Of a stretch of 6,147 nucleotides of DNA, positions 1 through 6,025 are shown piece after piece; position 1 is the stretch's first letter; each line of letters starts with the position of its first letter. Below the pieces are notes generated by a model. It had not been told where the DNA came from. It did no database searches and saw only the letters and a list, made by a program, of their open reading frames with translations. This DNA is from CAZJRB01 sp964547995 (lineage in GTDB: Bacteria > Planctomycetota > Planctomycetia > Pirellulales > Thermoguttaceae): assembly GCA_964547995.1 (NCBI GenBank), contig CAZJRB010000197.1, positions 1 to 6,147 on the forward strand, in the 5' to 3' direction. Both the position numbers and the translations under genes were made by a program.

Positions 1-302
1 CCGCCGGGCTCGCCCCGGTGGAGCGATGATTGGCCACTACCACGGCTCCATCCACATCCTCTCCTTTCCCCGCCGCTTCGCCACCGCCGGGCTCGCCCCG
101 GTGGAGCGATGATTGGCCACTACCACGGCTCCATCCACATCCTCTCCTTTCCCCGCCGCTTCGCCACCGCCGGGCTCGCCCCGGTGGAGCGATGATTGGC
201 CACTACCACGGCTCCATCCACATCCTCTCCTTTCCCCGCCGCTTCGCCACCGCCGGGCTTGTCCCGGTGGAGCGATGATTGGCCACTACCACGGCTCCAC
301 CC
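1..302. repeat. 83-bp tandem repeat, three perfect copies plus a partial fourth
   Basis: Units start at 1, 84, 167 and 250. The first three are identical over all 83 bases. The fourth differs at two bases in the hairpin loop region and loses clear similarity shortly after 300. Each unit starts with a foldable segment (CACCG..GGG-CTCG-CCC..CGGTG, with a 2-nt bulge) followed by the conserved string GAGCGATGATTGGCCACTACC-like sequence, then a pyrimidine-rich tail. Because 83 is not a multiple of 3, the array opens similar reading frames in all three phases; these are not genes. The unit corresponds to the left terminal repeat of the 181-bp composite element that follows, so the array probably arose by slippage or unequal recombination at that terminus. 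The first copy touches the window edge, so the array may extend further left. Confidence 0.95.
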
Positions 303-425
303 ACGCCCTCGCCCCTTCCGGCCGCCGCCGGCCGGGGGCGGCCGGAAGCGGAGAAACGCGGGGGCAAGTTCAGCGCCCGCCTAGTAGCCAATCATCGCCC
401 CACGGGGGCGAGCCCCGTGGTGGCG
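245..425. repeat. 181-bp composite inverted-repeat element, copy A (MITE/BIME-like)
   Basis: The element begins CGCCACCGCCGGGC and ends with an imperfect reverse complement, GCCCCGTGGTGGCG. The terminal repeats are about 45 bp. Both contain their own small hairpin and the shared core GCGATGATTGGC (seen as GCCAATCATCGC at 387-398). The centre holds a perfect 12-bp inverted repeat, CTTCCGGCCGCC at 315-326 with GGCGGCCGGAAG at 337-348. Nothing inside looks coding. The architecture suits a non-autonomous miniature element or a paired REP (BIME). No clear target-site duplication is visible. It overlaps the last, partial 83-bp unit, which is its left terminus. Confidence 0.75.
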
Positions 426-521
426 TGGACAGCCCGACGCCCGCCGATAGCGTTGCCCCCGCCGGTCCTGTTCCCCGTTTCTCAGCCCCATCGCTGCGTT
501 GGACGCTACGGGAAGCTTTTT
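426..521. other. spacer between the two composite repeats, no gene seen
   Basis: This is 96 bp of non-repeated, GC-rich sequence between the two 181-bp elements. I see no reading frame with coding character, promoter or terminator here. Together with one element it makes up the 277-bp spacing between copies. Confidence 0.6.
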
Positions 522-702
522 CGCCACCGCCGGGCTTGTCCCGGTGGAGCGATGATTGGCCACTACCACGCCGCCACCCACGCCCTCGCCCCTTCCGGCC
601 GCCGCCGGCCGGGGGCGGCCGGAAGGGGAAAAACGTGGGAGGAAATTCAGCGCCCGCCTAGTAGCCAATCATCGCCCCACGGGGCCGAGCCCCGTGGTGG
701 CG
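522..702. repeat. 181-bp composite inverted-repeat element, copy B
   Basis: This is the same element as at 245-425, displaced by exactly 277 bp and of identical length, so the copies differ by substitutions only (for example a GCCGCC versus GGCTCC change just after the left core). The central 12-bp inverted repeat is intact at 592-603 and 614-625. The right terminus again reads CTAGTAGCCAATCATCGCCC. Preserved length and preserved hairpins despite scattered substitutions suggest that the folded form matters. Confidence 0.75.
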
Positions 703-740
703 TTTGCCGGTAGTGTCGCCCTGAGGTCGTTCCCGCAGGA

Positions 741-794
741 CGTTCGTAGTGCGGCCTTCAGGCCGCCCAACGGGCAAACCCCGCACTACGAACG
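741..794. repeat. REP-like three-armed inverted repeat
   Basis: An outer 14-bp perfect stem, CGTTCGTAGTGCGG at 741-754 with CCGCACTACGAACG at 781-794, encloses two smaller hairpins. These are GCGGCC-TTCA-GGCCGC (751-766, partly competing with the outer stem) and GCCC-AAC-GGGC (about 765-775). The single strand can therefore fold into a cloverleaf. It lies just past the stop codon of the minus-strand remnant at 821-994, the usual position of REP elements downstream of genes, and could act as a transcript-end structure there. There is no T-tract, so it is not a classical intrinsic terminator. REP-type elements are typically moved by RAYT/Y1 transposases; none is encoded in this window. Confidence 0.8.
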
Positions 795-817
795 ACAAAC
801 GACAAGTGCCGCCGCCC

Positions 818-994
818 TCAGAAGAAGATAACCGTCCCCGGCCCCCACCCAACGGCGACATCCAGCTCCCCCGCCGCCGGGTCAAGCAGAAAGCGGACGA
901 TATACACGATGAGTAAAAACAGCGATACAGCCCCGATGCATTTCCCAAAATACGGTGGATCTACCCACAGCTTTCTGGTAAGATATCTTGCGCG
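818..994 (-). pseudogene. C-terminal remnant of a small membrane protein
   Basis: Read on the minus strand from 994 to a TGA at 820-818, this 58-codon open frame has no ATG or TTG start; the only GTG falls inside the hydrophobic segment. It is bounded upstream by an in-frame TGA at 997-995. The translation has a plausible juxtamembrane part (RYLTRKLWVDPPYFGK), a clear membrane helix (CIGAVSLFLLIVYIVRFLL), then an acidic/glycine tail (DPAAGELDVAVGWGPGTVIFF). The two longer minus-strand frames over the same DNA lack this protein-like pattern. I do not recognise the family. The loss of its 5' part right where the methyltransferase leader begins suggests truncation by the arrival of the island. 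Alternatives are a chance frame, or an intact short gene with a non-canonical start. Confidence 0.38.
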
Positions 995-1022
995 TCAACT
1001 TACAACTCATTGCGATAGGATT

Positions 1023-1026
1023 GGAG
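1023..1026 (+). promoter_or_regulatory. Shine-Dalgarno GGAG favouring the ATG at 1030
   Basis: GGAG sits 3 nt before the ATG at 1030. That is short, but it is the best site available. The upstream in-frame TTG at 988 has no comparable site and would add 14 residues (RVNLQLIAIG...) that look like translated leader. I therefore prefer 1030. No strong promoter is evident; TAAGAT at 979-984 is a weak -10 candidate without a good -35. Confidence 0.5.
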
Positions 1027-1029
1027 ATC

Positions 1030-1956
1030 ATGAGAAGCTCTACGACAAGGAGAGTTACGATTCGGAGTCGTTTCGCGACCGACAATGATATCACGCTGTT
1101 TTGTGGGGATTGCCTTGCCCTTCTGCGGGCAATTCCTGACAAGAGTGTGAGATTGGTCGTAACATCGCCTCCGTACAATGTCGGCAAAAAGTATGAACGC
1201 CGTCTCCGGTTCGACCAATACCTCGATCAACAGGAGCCCGTAATATCAGAATGTGTTCGCATCGTGAAGCCGGGTGGTAGCCTCTGCTGGCAAGTGGGAC
1301 ATTACGTATGTGGGCGAGCGCAAGTGATTCCGCTGGATATCGCGTTGCACCCGTTGTTCGCTGCCCACAAGTGTCTGCGTCTGCGCAACCGGATCATTTG
1401 GCACTTCGAGCATGGTTTGAATGCTAGACGACGGTTTTCTGGTCGCTATGAAACGATACTCTGGTACACGAAAGGGGACGAGTACGCCTTCGATCTCGAT
1501 GCAGTACGCGTTCCCCAGAAATACCCTGGAAAGAAAGCGTATAGGGGGCCCCGTCAAGGTGACTATTCCAGCCATCCCCGAGGAAAAAACCCTGGCGACG
1601 TATGGGTATTCCCGAACGTCAAGAACAATCATGTGGAGAAAACTGTCCACCCTTGCCAGTTTCCCATAGAGTTGCCCGAGCGGTTGATCCTCGCTCTGAC
1701 AAGGAAGAAGGATATTGTCGTCGATCCTTTTCTTGGCGTTGGGACAACCGCAGTCGCTGCCGTTATGCACCGTCGTCGAGTAGCGGGCGCTGATCTAGTA
1801 AGAGACTACCTGGACATTGCACGGCAGCGCATAAGGCAGGCCGTAAAGGGAACCGTGCCTTACCGACCGATGGGGAAACCGGTCTACGCTCCTCCAGCCA
1901 ATACGTCATTGACAACGTTTCCCTCATCTCGGGATGGTCATAAATCAGGACGGTGA
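1030..1956 (+). CDS. beta-class site-specific DNA methyltransferase (N4-cytosine or N6-adenine)
   Basis: This 308-residue protein transfers a methyl group from S-adenosylmethionine to an exocyclic amino group in a specific DNA sequence. The catalytic motif IV TSPPYN is at residues 45-50, VKPGG at 79-83, a typical RYETILWYTK segment at 139-148, HPCQFP at 207-212, and the cofactor-binding motif I DPFLGVGTT at 232-240, followed by GADL at 253-256. Catalytic motif before cofactor motif defines the beta class. The TSPPY form is most common in N4-cytosine enzymes but does not exclude N6-adenine. The length is usual for a one-subunit type II enzyme, and all key residues are present. The target site cannot be read from the sequence. 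No restriction endonuclease is adjacent. The gene converges on the GHKL operon and overlaps its last gene by 12 bp, so the two probably belong to one module: self-marking by the enzyme, sensing by the operon (inference). A TTG start at 988 is possible but less likely. Confidence 0.93.
   Translation: MRSSTTRRVTIRSRFATDNDITLFCGDCLALLRAIPDKSVRLVVTSPPYNVGKKYERRLRFDQYLDQQEPVISECVRIVKPGGSLCWQVGHYVCGRAQVIPLDIALHPLFAAHKCLRLRNRIIWHFEHGLNARRRFSGRYETILWYTKGDEYAFDLDAVRVPQKYPGKKAYRGPRQGDYSSHPRGKNPGDVWVFPNVKNNHVEKTVHPCQFPIELPERLILALTRKKDIVVDPFLGVGTTAVAAVMHRRRVAGADLVRDYLDIARQRIRQAVKGTVPYRPMGKPVYAPPANTSLTTFPSSRDGHKSGR
1945..1956. other. tail-to-tail overlap of methyltransferase and ATPase genes
   Basis: The methyltransferase TGA (1954-1956) lies inside the last codons of the minus-strand ATPase, whose own TGA is at 1947-1945. 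There is no space for a bidirectional terminator between them, so each transcript probably reads into the other as antisense RNA. Confidence 0.9.
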
Positions 1957-4416
1957 TCGAACAAGCGCACGATGCACGGCGTGAGCGGACTCATACTTGT
2001 ACTTGTTGATCGCATCGTGAACAGCGGTGACCTCACGACCAGCGGCGAGCAGCAGCTCGTTATTCAAATGCAAGTGTTCAAGCGCCCGAAATGATGCCTC
2101 TTCGAGCAAGAGTTGCGCCAAACGTTGCTGCGCCACGGCATTCTCTTTCAACTGCTGGTCGAAGCTGCGCTTGAGCTCGTCCTTTGTTTGCCCACCGCCG
2201 AACAGCGCCCTATTCAACGGGTCTCGGGCGTTGACGGTGATAATATGTGCAGCAAACATACTCGGAGCGAGTGTTTCTTCGCCGAGGTCGTCGTACTGCA
2301 CATCTTCGAAGAACCCACCTTGATCGGGTTGATCAAGGCATATTCTGGCAGTGGCAAGCAAGGGTTTGGCGCCGCCAACCTTCACGCTTGCAGAGACTCG
2401 GGCGCGTTGATTCCAACTAGTCCCCTTCCACGGGACAAGTAAGCGGAACACATGTTGTCCTTTCACCTGGTGCTTGGCTTTATTCAGCTTGACGTCTACT
2501 CGGTCGACGCGCTTGCCTTGATCGTCGAGAAGCCCGATTCGGCCTACAGGTTCAGTGATTTGGATGCGCAGGTAATGCCCCGCTGAAATGACTTCCGGAT
2601 TCACGTATAGAACGAGGTTGTTCCTCCGCCCCGGTCGGCCGGTTGCCACGGCCGGCCTGAATTCGAGGCTCTCAGGAACTTCGATTTCGGGCTCTGTGAG
2701 CACATCGCTGATGGTAAGGGTAGCTTCGAGAAGGTCCCCATCCTTCCCTTCAACCACGGTATCTACTGTTCCGTTTTGGCCAACGTCGCTGGAAAACACC
2801 GAGAAACGGACGGCGAAAAACTGCTCGTGTGGAGACCATCGTGGACAGTCTTTCCTGGATATCTGCTCGGTTTCTGGCTGGACGCTGAAGCCTTCACTCG
2901 CAGTGGCAATGACTTCGGCACCGCTCTCGATAACATCGTCGCGTACAAGAAGAAGAACGTGACGCACCCGACCAGCGATTATTCTGGTTTGTTTGGGGGA
3001 AAAGACCACGTCTTCCTTTGGTGCAGGAGGCTTGCCACGGTTGGTGCCGGAAGCGTCTCCACCGAGTTCTGTTATGTCGTGGAAGTATTTGTTGAGGTGT
3101 TTAAGTGCATCATCAATGCGTTTCTTCGTTTCCGCTGACAGCTCGCCTCGTTCTTTGTCCTGGGCAAGCTTTCGCTCTTTCTCGTAAATGGGTCTCAGGG
3201 CATCTCCAATGAAGTCCAACAGTGCTCGCGAGAACTCATGATCACGGTTGAACCCTTCTCGGTCAGGTCGAAGTGGCGATGTCGGTATTTCTGGATCATT
3301 GAGATATTGCTCGCAAACCTCTCGCAAACCATTGACTCTGACAAGCCCGTAAATTCGTGATAAGAAATCGGCGCGTTCGTAATCAAGATCGGCGAACGTC
3401 AGATCGTAGACCGCATCCAGATCGTCAGCAATCAGCATTCCGTTTTCTCGCGCGTCTCGCTCCAACCCCAATCCGCGCAAAGGGCGTTCAGAATCGGCAC
3501 GAATTACAAGGAAATCAACGGTCAGTGATCTGGCTGCGGCATGAAGCCCGGATGCATCAAACTCGCGCGAGAACGATTCAATGACCTGCCCGACGGGGAA
3601 GTCGTACTCAATACGATCCTCGATGACGCCTGTGGCACGGTACTGGCGCAGAATCAACTCGACATTTGGATCGCTGGCGATCAACCGGAGCATGTAGAAG
3701 TTGGCGAGGCGGTACGCAATACCATCAGGATCGGGGATCCGACACCCCTGTTTCCGGGCAGCATCGGAAATCACGAAGCGGACTGCAGTTCCTGATGTCG
3801 CTAAGTCAAGGAACGTGTCTCGGAATTGGGTTTCCCCCGGTCTCGGTACGGGCTCGGACATCTCGATCCACCAGCCGTCCTTGCGCCATTCTCCTCTCGC
3901 GATGGTCAATTCCTTTCCGTCGAAGGTCTGCACGACGGGTTGCGACTCCTTGCGTCGACTTCGTTCCGAATGAGCCCGCATAACGTCTGACAAGCCGCGA
4001 CCAAAAAGATTCCTCCCCACCATTCCGCCAGTCAGGTCTGCCCGATCTCCTGCGATGTCTTCAAGCGCCGTCCGAAGAGTGGCAGCGCTCATGCCCTCTG
4101 CTTGGTCAATGACAACAATTTCCCCCTTAGGGCGGCCACTTGACTTGGCCGTTACGACGTCCACGAGGATCCTCCGCGTTGGATACCTGCCTGACAACGT
4201 CCCGCGCAGACTTGATGTGTCAAGTTGCGTTCCCTTGGCGGTTTTCAGCATCAGGTCCACCAGCCCGCTTGACTGAGGAATTTCGTGCTTCCGCTTCGCG
4301 CTGGCATCGCTGTTTGTGATTGGTTCCGCCAGCGTCTTACAGAAGCTGCGGCCCAACGCTTCGTTAGCCTGACGCTTCTCCTCCCGAGCGGCAGTACGTG
4401 GCTTGAACTCGGGCAT
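1945..4416 (-). CDS. GHKL-fold ATPase (MutL/MORC/Hsp90-like) with beta-rich C-terminal region
   Basis: The 823-residue product has the Bergerat ATP-binding fold at its N-terminus. The N box EPITNSDAS is at residues 31-39 (E31, N35, D37), the G1 motif VIDQAEGMS at 102-110 (D104, G108), a glycine-rich lid GRNLFGRGLSDVM at 134-146, and a G3-like SGTAVRF at 208-214. A transducer-like region follows to about 400, then a charged helical or coiled-coil stretch at about 410-450, then beta-rich, Ig-like sequence at about 475-690. After a GGFFEDVQYDD segment at 700-710 the protein ends in a helical domain (about 740-815). Such ATPases act as ATP-gated dimerising clamps; MutL/MORC-type members occur in prokaryotic restriction-modification neighbourhoods. 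No nuclease, transmembrane or signal sequence is seen, so it is presumably cytoplasmic and DNA-associated. It is the last gene of the operon, 4 nt after the preceding stop, with its ribosome site inside that gene. The substrate and output activity are unknown. The fold is confident; the defence role is inferred from context. Confidence 0.9.
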   Translation of the reverse strand: MPEFKPRTAAREEKRQANEALGRSFCKTLAEPITNSDASAKRKHEIPQSSGLVDLMLKTAKGTQLDTSSLRGTLSGRYPTRRILVDVVTAKSSGRPKGEIVVIDQAEGMSAATLRTALEDIAGDRADLTGGMVGRNLFGRGLSDVMRAHSERSRRKESQPVVQTFDGKELTIARGEWRKDGWWIEMSEPVPRPGETQFRDTFLDLATSGTAVRFVISDAARKQGCRIPDPDGIAYRLANFYMLRLIASDPNVELILRQYRATGVIEDRIEYDFPVGQVIESFSREFDASGLHAAARSLTVDFLVIRADSERPLRGLGLERDARENGMLIADDLDAVYDLTFADLDYERADFLSRIYGLVRVNGLREVCEQYLNDPEIPTSPLRPDREGFNRDHEFSRALLDFIGDALRPIYEKERKLAQDKERGELSAETKKRIDDALKHLNKYFHDITELGGDASGTNRGKPPAPKEDVVFSPKQTRIIAGRVRHVLLLVRDDVIESGAEVIATASEGFSVQPETEQISRKDCPRWSPHEQFFAVRFSVFSSDVGQNGTVDTVVEGKDGDLLEATLTISDVLTEPEIEVPESLEFRPAVATGRPGRRNNLVLYVNPEVISAGHYLRIQITEPVGRIGLLDDQGKRVDRVDVKLNKAKHQVKGQHVFRLLVPWKGTSWNQRARVSASVKVGGAKPLLATARICLDQPDQGGFFEDVQYDDLGEETLAPSMFAAHIITVNARDPLNRALFGGGQTKDELKRSFDQQLKENAVAQQRLAQLLLEEASFRALEHLHLNNELLLAAGREVTAVHDAINKYKYESAHAVHRALVRSPS

Positions 4417-4420
4417 GTTC

Positions 4421-5122
4421 TCACTCCTTGTTCCGGGAAGGATCAGGCCGGTTTAGATACGCGTGGAACTTCTGAGCCACGGCATCCATGAACGCAAGAA
4501 ACTCTTCGTCGCCGATTTCGGATGCAGCATCTCGTAGCCGTTTGAACTCCCGCTTCACCTCGCGCGGCTTCGTGTGGTCGTAGAGTCCCAGAAATCCAAG
4601 AAGATGTACGACCTGTGCGTTGTCAAGTTGGCCTTCGCTGAAACGCCGAAACAGTAGCCGAGATCGTCGATCGCGAATTTCAGCAGCGGGGTTATATGTC
4701 CGCTTTGGACATTGATCGGTATTGAGGCCGATATCACGTGGCGTCTGCGCAGTTGCCGTGCCGTCAAGACTCGGCGCGCCGATCGTCGCTGTGATACGTT
4801 CAGCCTCGCTTCGCCCCTGCTCGGTAAGGAACACGCCCTTGCGGCTGTTGGAGGTAGCAAGGTTGCTGTACTTGGGTCGCATCTGAAGGATACTGCGATT
4901 TGTTGCAGCCGCGTCGGGTATCTCCGGAAACCCCTTAAGTGTGAATCGATCCGGAAACAACCGACCATTCAGAACAGTAACGTTTTCGTACAAAGACGGG
5001 ATTCCCCAGCGATCCAACCAGTAAACGGTATACGCGGTCAGGTGCTTGAGAGAGAAACGTTGCGTGGCTCCCGAATCCTTCCCATCAACTCGCAACAGAT
5101 CACGTTGAGTCTGAGGCTGCAT
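4421..5122 (-). CDS. uncharacterised protein with predicted winged-helix-like N-terminal half
   Basis: I do not recognise this 233-residue protein as a named family. Residues about 24-110 have the rhythm of a winged helix: helix LKHLTAYTVYWLDRWG, a beta/loop region, then SRKGVFLTEQGRSEAERI (93-110), which resembles a wing followed by the closing helix of transcription-factor-like domains. A polar linker (about 112-145) leads to a helical, charged C-terminal domain (about 150-222, with RDRRSRLLFRRF and KPREVKREFKRL) that could contact nucleic acid or a partner. There are no membrane segments and no nuclease or ATPase motifs. It is the middle gene of the operon: 12 nt after the first gene, 4 nt before the GHKL ATPase. 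Fixed, tight spacing implies co-production with the ATPase. It is plausibly a DNA-binding or adaptor subunit (inference). Confidence 0.85.
   Translation of the reverse strand: MQPQTQRDLLRVDGKDSGATQRFSLKHLTAYTVYWLDRWGIPSLYENVTVLNGRLFPDRFTLKGFPEIPDAAATNRSILQMRPKYSNLATSNSRKGVFLTEQGRSEAERITATIGAPSLDGTATAQTPRDIGLNTDQCPKRTYNPAAEIRDRRSRLLFRRFSEGQLDNAQVVHLLGFLGLYDHTKPREVKREFKRLRDAASEIGDEEFLAFMDAVAQKFHAYLNRPDPSRNKE
4424..4429 (-). promoter_or_regulatory. ribosome binding site of the GHKL ATPase, inside the preceding gene
   Basis: AAGGAG on the minus strand lies 7 nt before the ATG at 4416 and within the final codons of the 233-residue gene. This supports the chosen start and indicates translational coupling of the two genes. 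Confidence 0.8.
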
Positions 5123-5127
5123 CTTTT

Positions 5128-5132
5128 CCTCC
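5128..5132 (-). promoter_or_regulatory. ribosome binding site of the middle operon gene
   Basis: GGAGG on the minus strand, 5 nt before the ATG at 5122, lies in the 12-nt gap after the first gene's stop. It is a near-ideal site that fixes the start. Confidence 0.85.
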
Positions 5133-5134
5133 GT

Positions 5135-5800
5135 TCAGGGACGGGGCAACTTGGCCCACGCCGCTTCAATCAAGGGTTTGATTGGTGTCGTCGCGAGTGT
5201 ATACCCCTGCCGCCCGTGCTGAACCAATACCCCGAGGGCTCTTAGCCACGCGAGTGCTAAGTATGCCTGGTACGATGGAATCTCCGAATCGTCGTGTCGG
5301 CCCAGAGGAAAGATATCCTCCGTCGTGAACAGCTCGCCGGACGTGCCGACCTCAACAAGTCGCTCAGCAAGCAAGTCAACCACCTCACGCGGCGCCTTGT
5401 GCTCGTATTCCTTCTTTGCCTTTTTTGACCAGCCAATCTTATGCAGGTCCTCGTTGAGCCGGACAAACTTCGGGTATGTACGCGCGGCGGGTTTCCGTCT
5501 GCGCCTGCTTCGACGGATAGCACTTTGCCTTCGTCCCGGAGTCGCGGTATGTGTCGGAACACGCGGGAGCAGCAAAGCATTCCCATCGTCTTGGTCGCAT
5601 CCAACCCCGTCAGCATTGACCGGAGTCTGGTCGACGTGTGGGCTGACGCGCCGCAAAGATGCGACATGCCGTGCCCATTCGGTTAGTTCCAGGGCGGCAT
5701 CGTAGTCGCCAGCTGCGGCAGCGTCGGCCAAGAGGCCCCGCAAGCGCGATTCGCATTCTTGGAGGGCTTCACGAGCTCGACTAAGAAGGATTATGCCCAT
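5135..5800 (-). CDS. uncharacterised basic protein with predicted C-terminal winged-helix domain
   Basis: This is the first gene of the minus-strand operon, 221 residues. The N-terminus (about 5-50) is helical and looks like a small dimerisation hairpin (AREALQECESRLRGLL, then GDYDAALELTEWARHVASL). A low-complexity linker (about 52-105) ends in a strongly basic patch, RRSRRRRK at 97-104. The C-terminal domain (about 108-215) contains GWSKKAKKEYEHKAPREVV (123-141), FTTEDIFPL (158-166) and IPSYQAYLALAWLRALGVLV (174-193), followed by HGRQGYTL (195-202). The last reads as recognition helix plus wing. Together with the basic patch this suggests DNA binding; I cannot name a family. The ATG at 5800 has a modest AGGGA site 5 nt upstream. 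It may recognise DNA for the ATPase, regulate the operon, or both (inference). Confidence 0.85.
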   Translation of the reverse strand: MGIILLSRAREALQECESRLRGLLADAAAAGDYDAALELTEWARHVASLRRVSPHVDQTPVNADGVGCDQDDGNALLLPRVPTHTATPGRRQSAIRRSRRRRKPAARTYPKFVRLNEDLHKIGWSKKAKKEYEHKAPREVVDLLAERLVEVGTSGELFTTEDIFPLGRHDDSEIPSYQAYLALAWLRALGVLVQHGRQGYTLATTPIKPLIEAAWAKLPRP

Positions 5801-5854
5801 ACGATTCCCTGAGTTCTTGTACAGCGAAAATACAACCTAACTGAATTCCGTTTC

Positions 5855-5883
5855 ATTATGCCATATTTTGACGGCTAGGACAA
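5855..5883 (-). promoter_or_regulatory. sigma70-type promoter of the GHKL operon
   Basis: On the minus strand, TTGTCC (5883-5878, 4/6 match to the -35 consensus) is separated by 17 nt from CATAAT (5860-5855, 5/6 match to the -10). Transcription would begin near 5848, giving a leader of about 48 nt before the ATG at 5800. It is the only AT-rich, well-spaced promoter candidate I see upstream of the operon. Confidence 0.55.
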
Positions 5884-5920
5884 GCCCCCGTACGGAGGCA
5901 CGTCAATCGCAGTTCCATAT

Positions 5921-5953
5921 GGGGGGTCATTCTCCCCCTCCTCTCGGGGGGGG
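5921..5953. other. G/C-tract hairpin upstream of the operon promoter
   Basis: GGGGGG (5921-5926), CCCCC (5934-5938) and a run of eight G (5946-5953) can form alternative short stems. The right-hand one, CCCCC-TCCTCTC-GGGGG, is the simpler. No T-tract follows on either strand. It might end transcripts from the minus-strand remnant at 6026-6147, but it could equally be incidental to the composition. The rest of 5884-6025 shows no gene. Confidence 0.35.
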
Positions 5954-6025
5954 CGAACGTATCTCTGAATGTGGAGGAACTAAAGAGGTAGAGCGACATG
6001 GGAATGGTTATACGTTCCGAACGGC

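Noticed and set aside
1..302. CRISPR array
   Set aside because: The units are contiguous and identical over the full 83 bp with no unique spacers, and there are no cas genes.
30..831. Several overlapping open frames of 60-180 codons, rich in proline, arginine and alanine, on both strands
   Set aside because: They arise from the 83-bp and 181-bp repeats in very GC-rich DNA, repeat the same peptide in shifted phases, and lack ribosome sites.
658..948. 96-codon minus-strand frame starting at 948
   Set aside because: It runs through the REP-like element and the composite repeat. The alternative frame over 821-994 has the protein-like pattern instead.
988..1029. TTG start for the methyltransferase at 988
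   Set aside because: There is no good ribosome site, and the extra 14 residues do not look like part of the enzyme. The ATG at 1030 has GGAG upstream.
882..1187. 101-codon minus-strand frame opposite the methyltransferase start
   Set aside because: It is antisense to the conserved N-terminus of the methyltransferase and has no recognisable motif.
1246..1770. 174-codon minus-strand frame
   Set aside because: Antisense shadow of the methyltransferase, which has clear catalytic motifs.
4712..5245. 177-codon plus-strand frame
   Set aside because: It lies opposite two operon genes with good ribosome sites, and its composition and lack of motifs indicate a shadow.
5921..5953. Intrinsic terminator
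   Set aside because: A GC hairpin is possible, but no T-tract follows on either strand, so I list it only as a hairpin.
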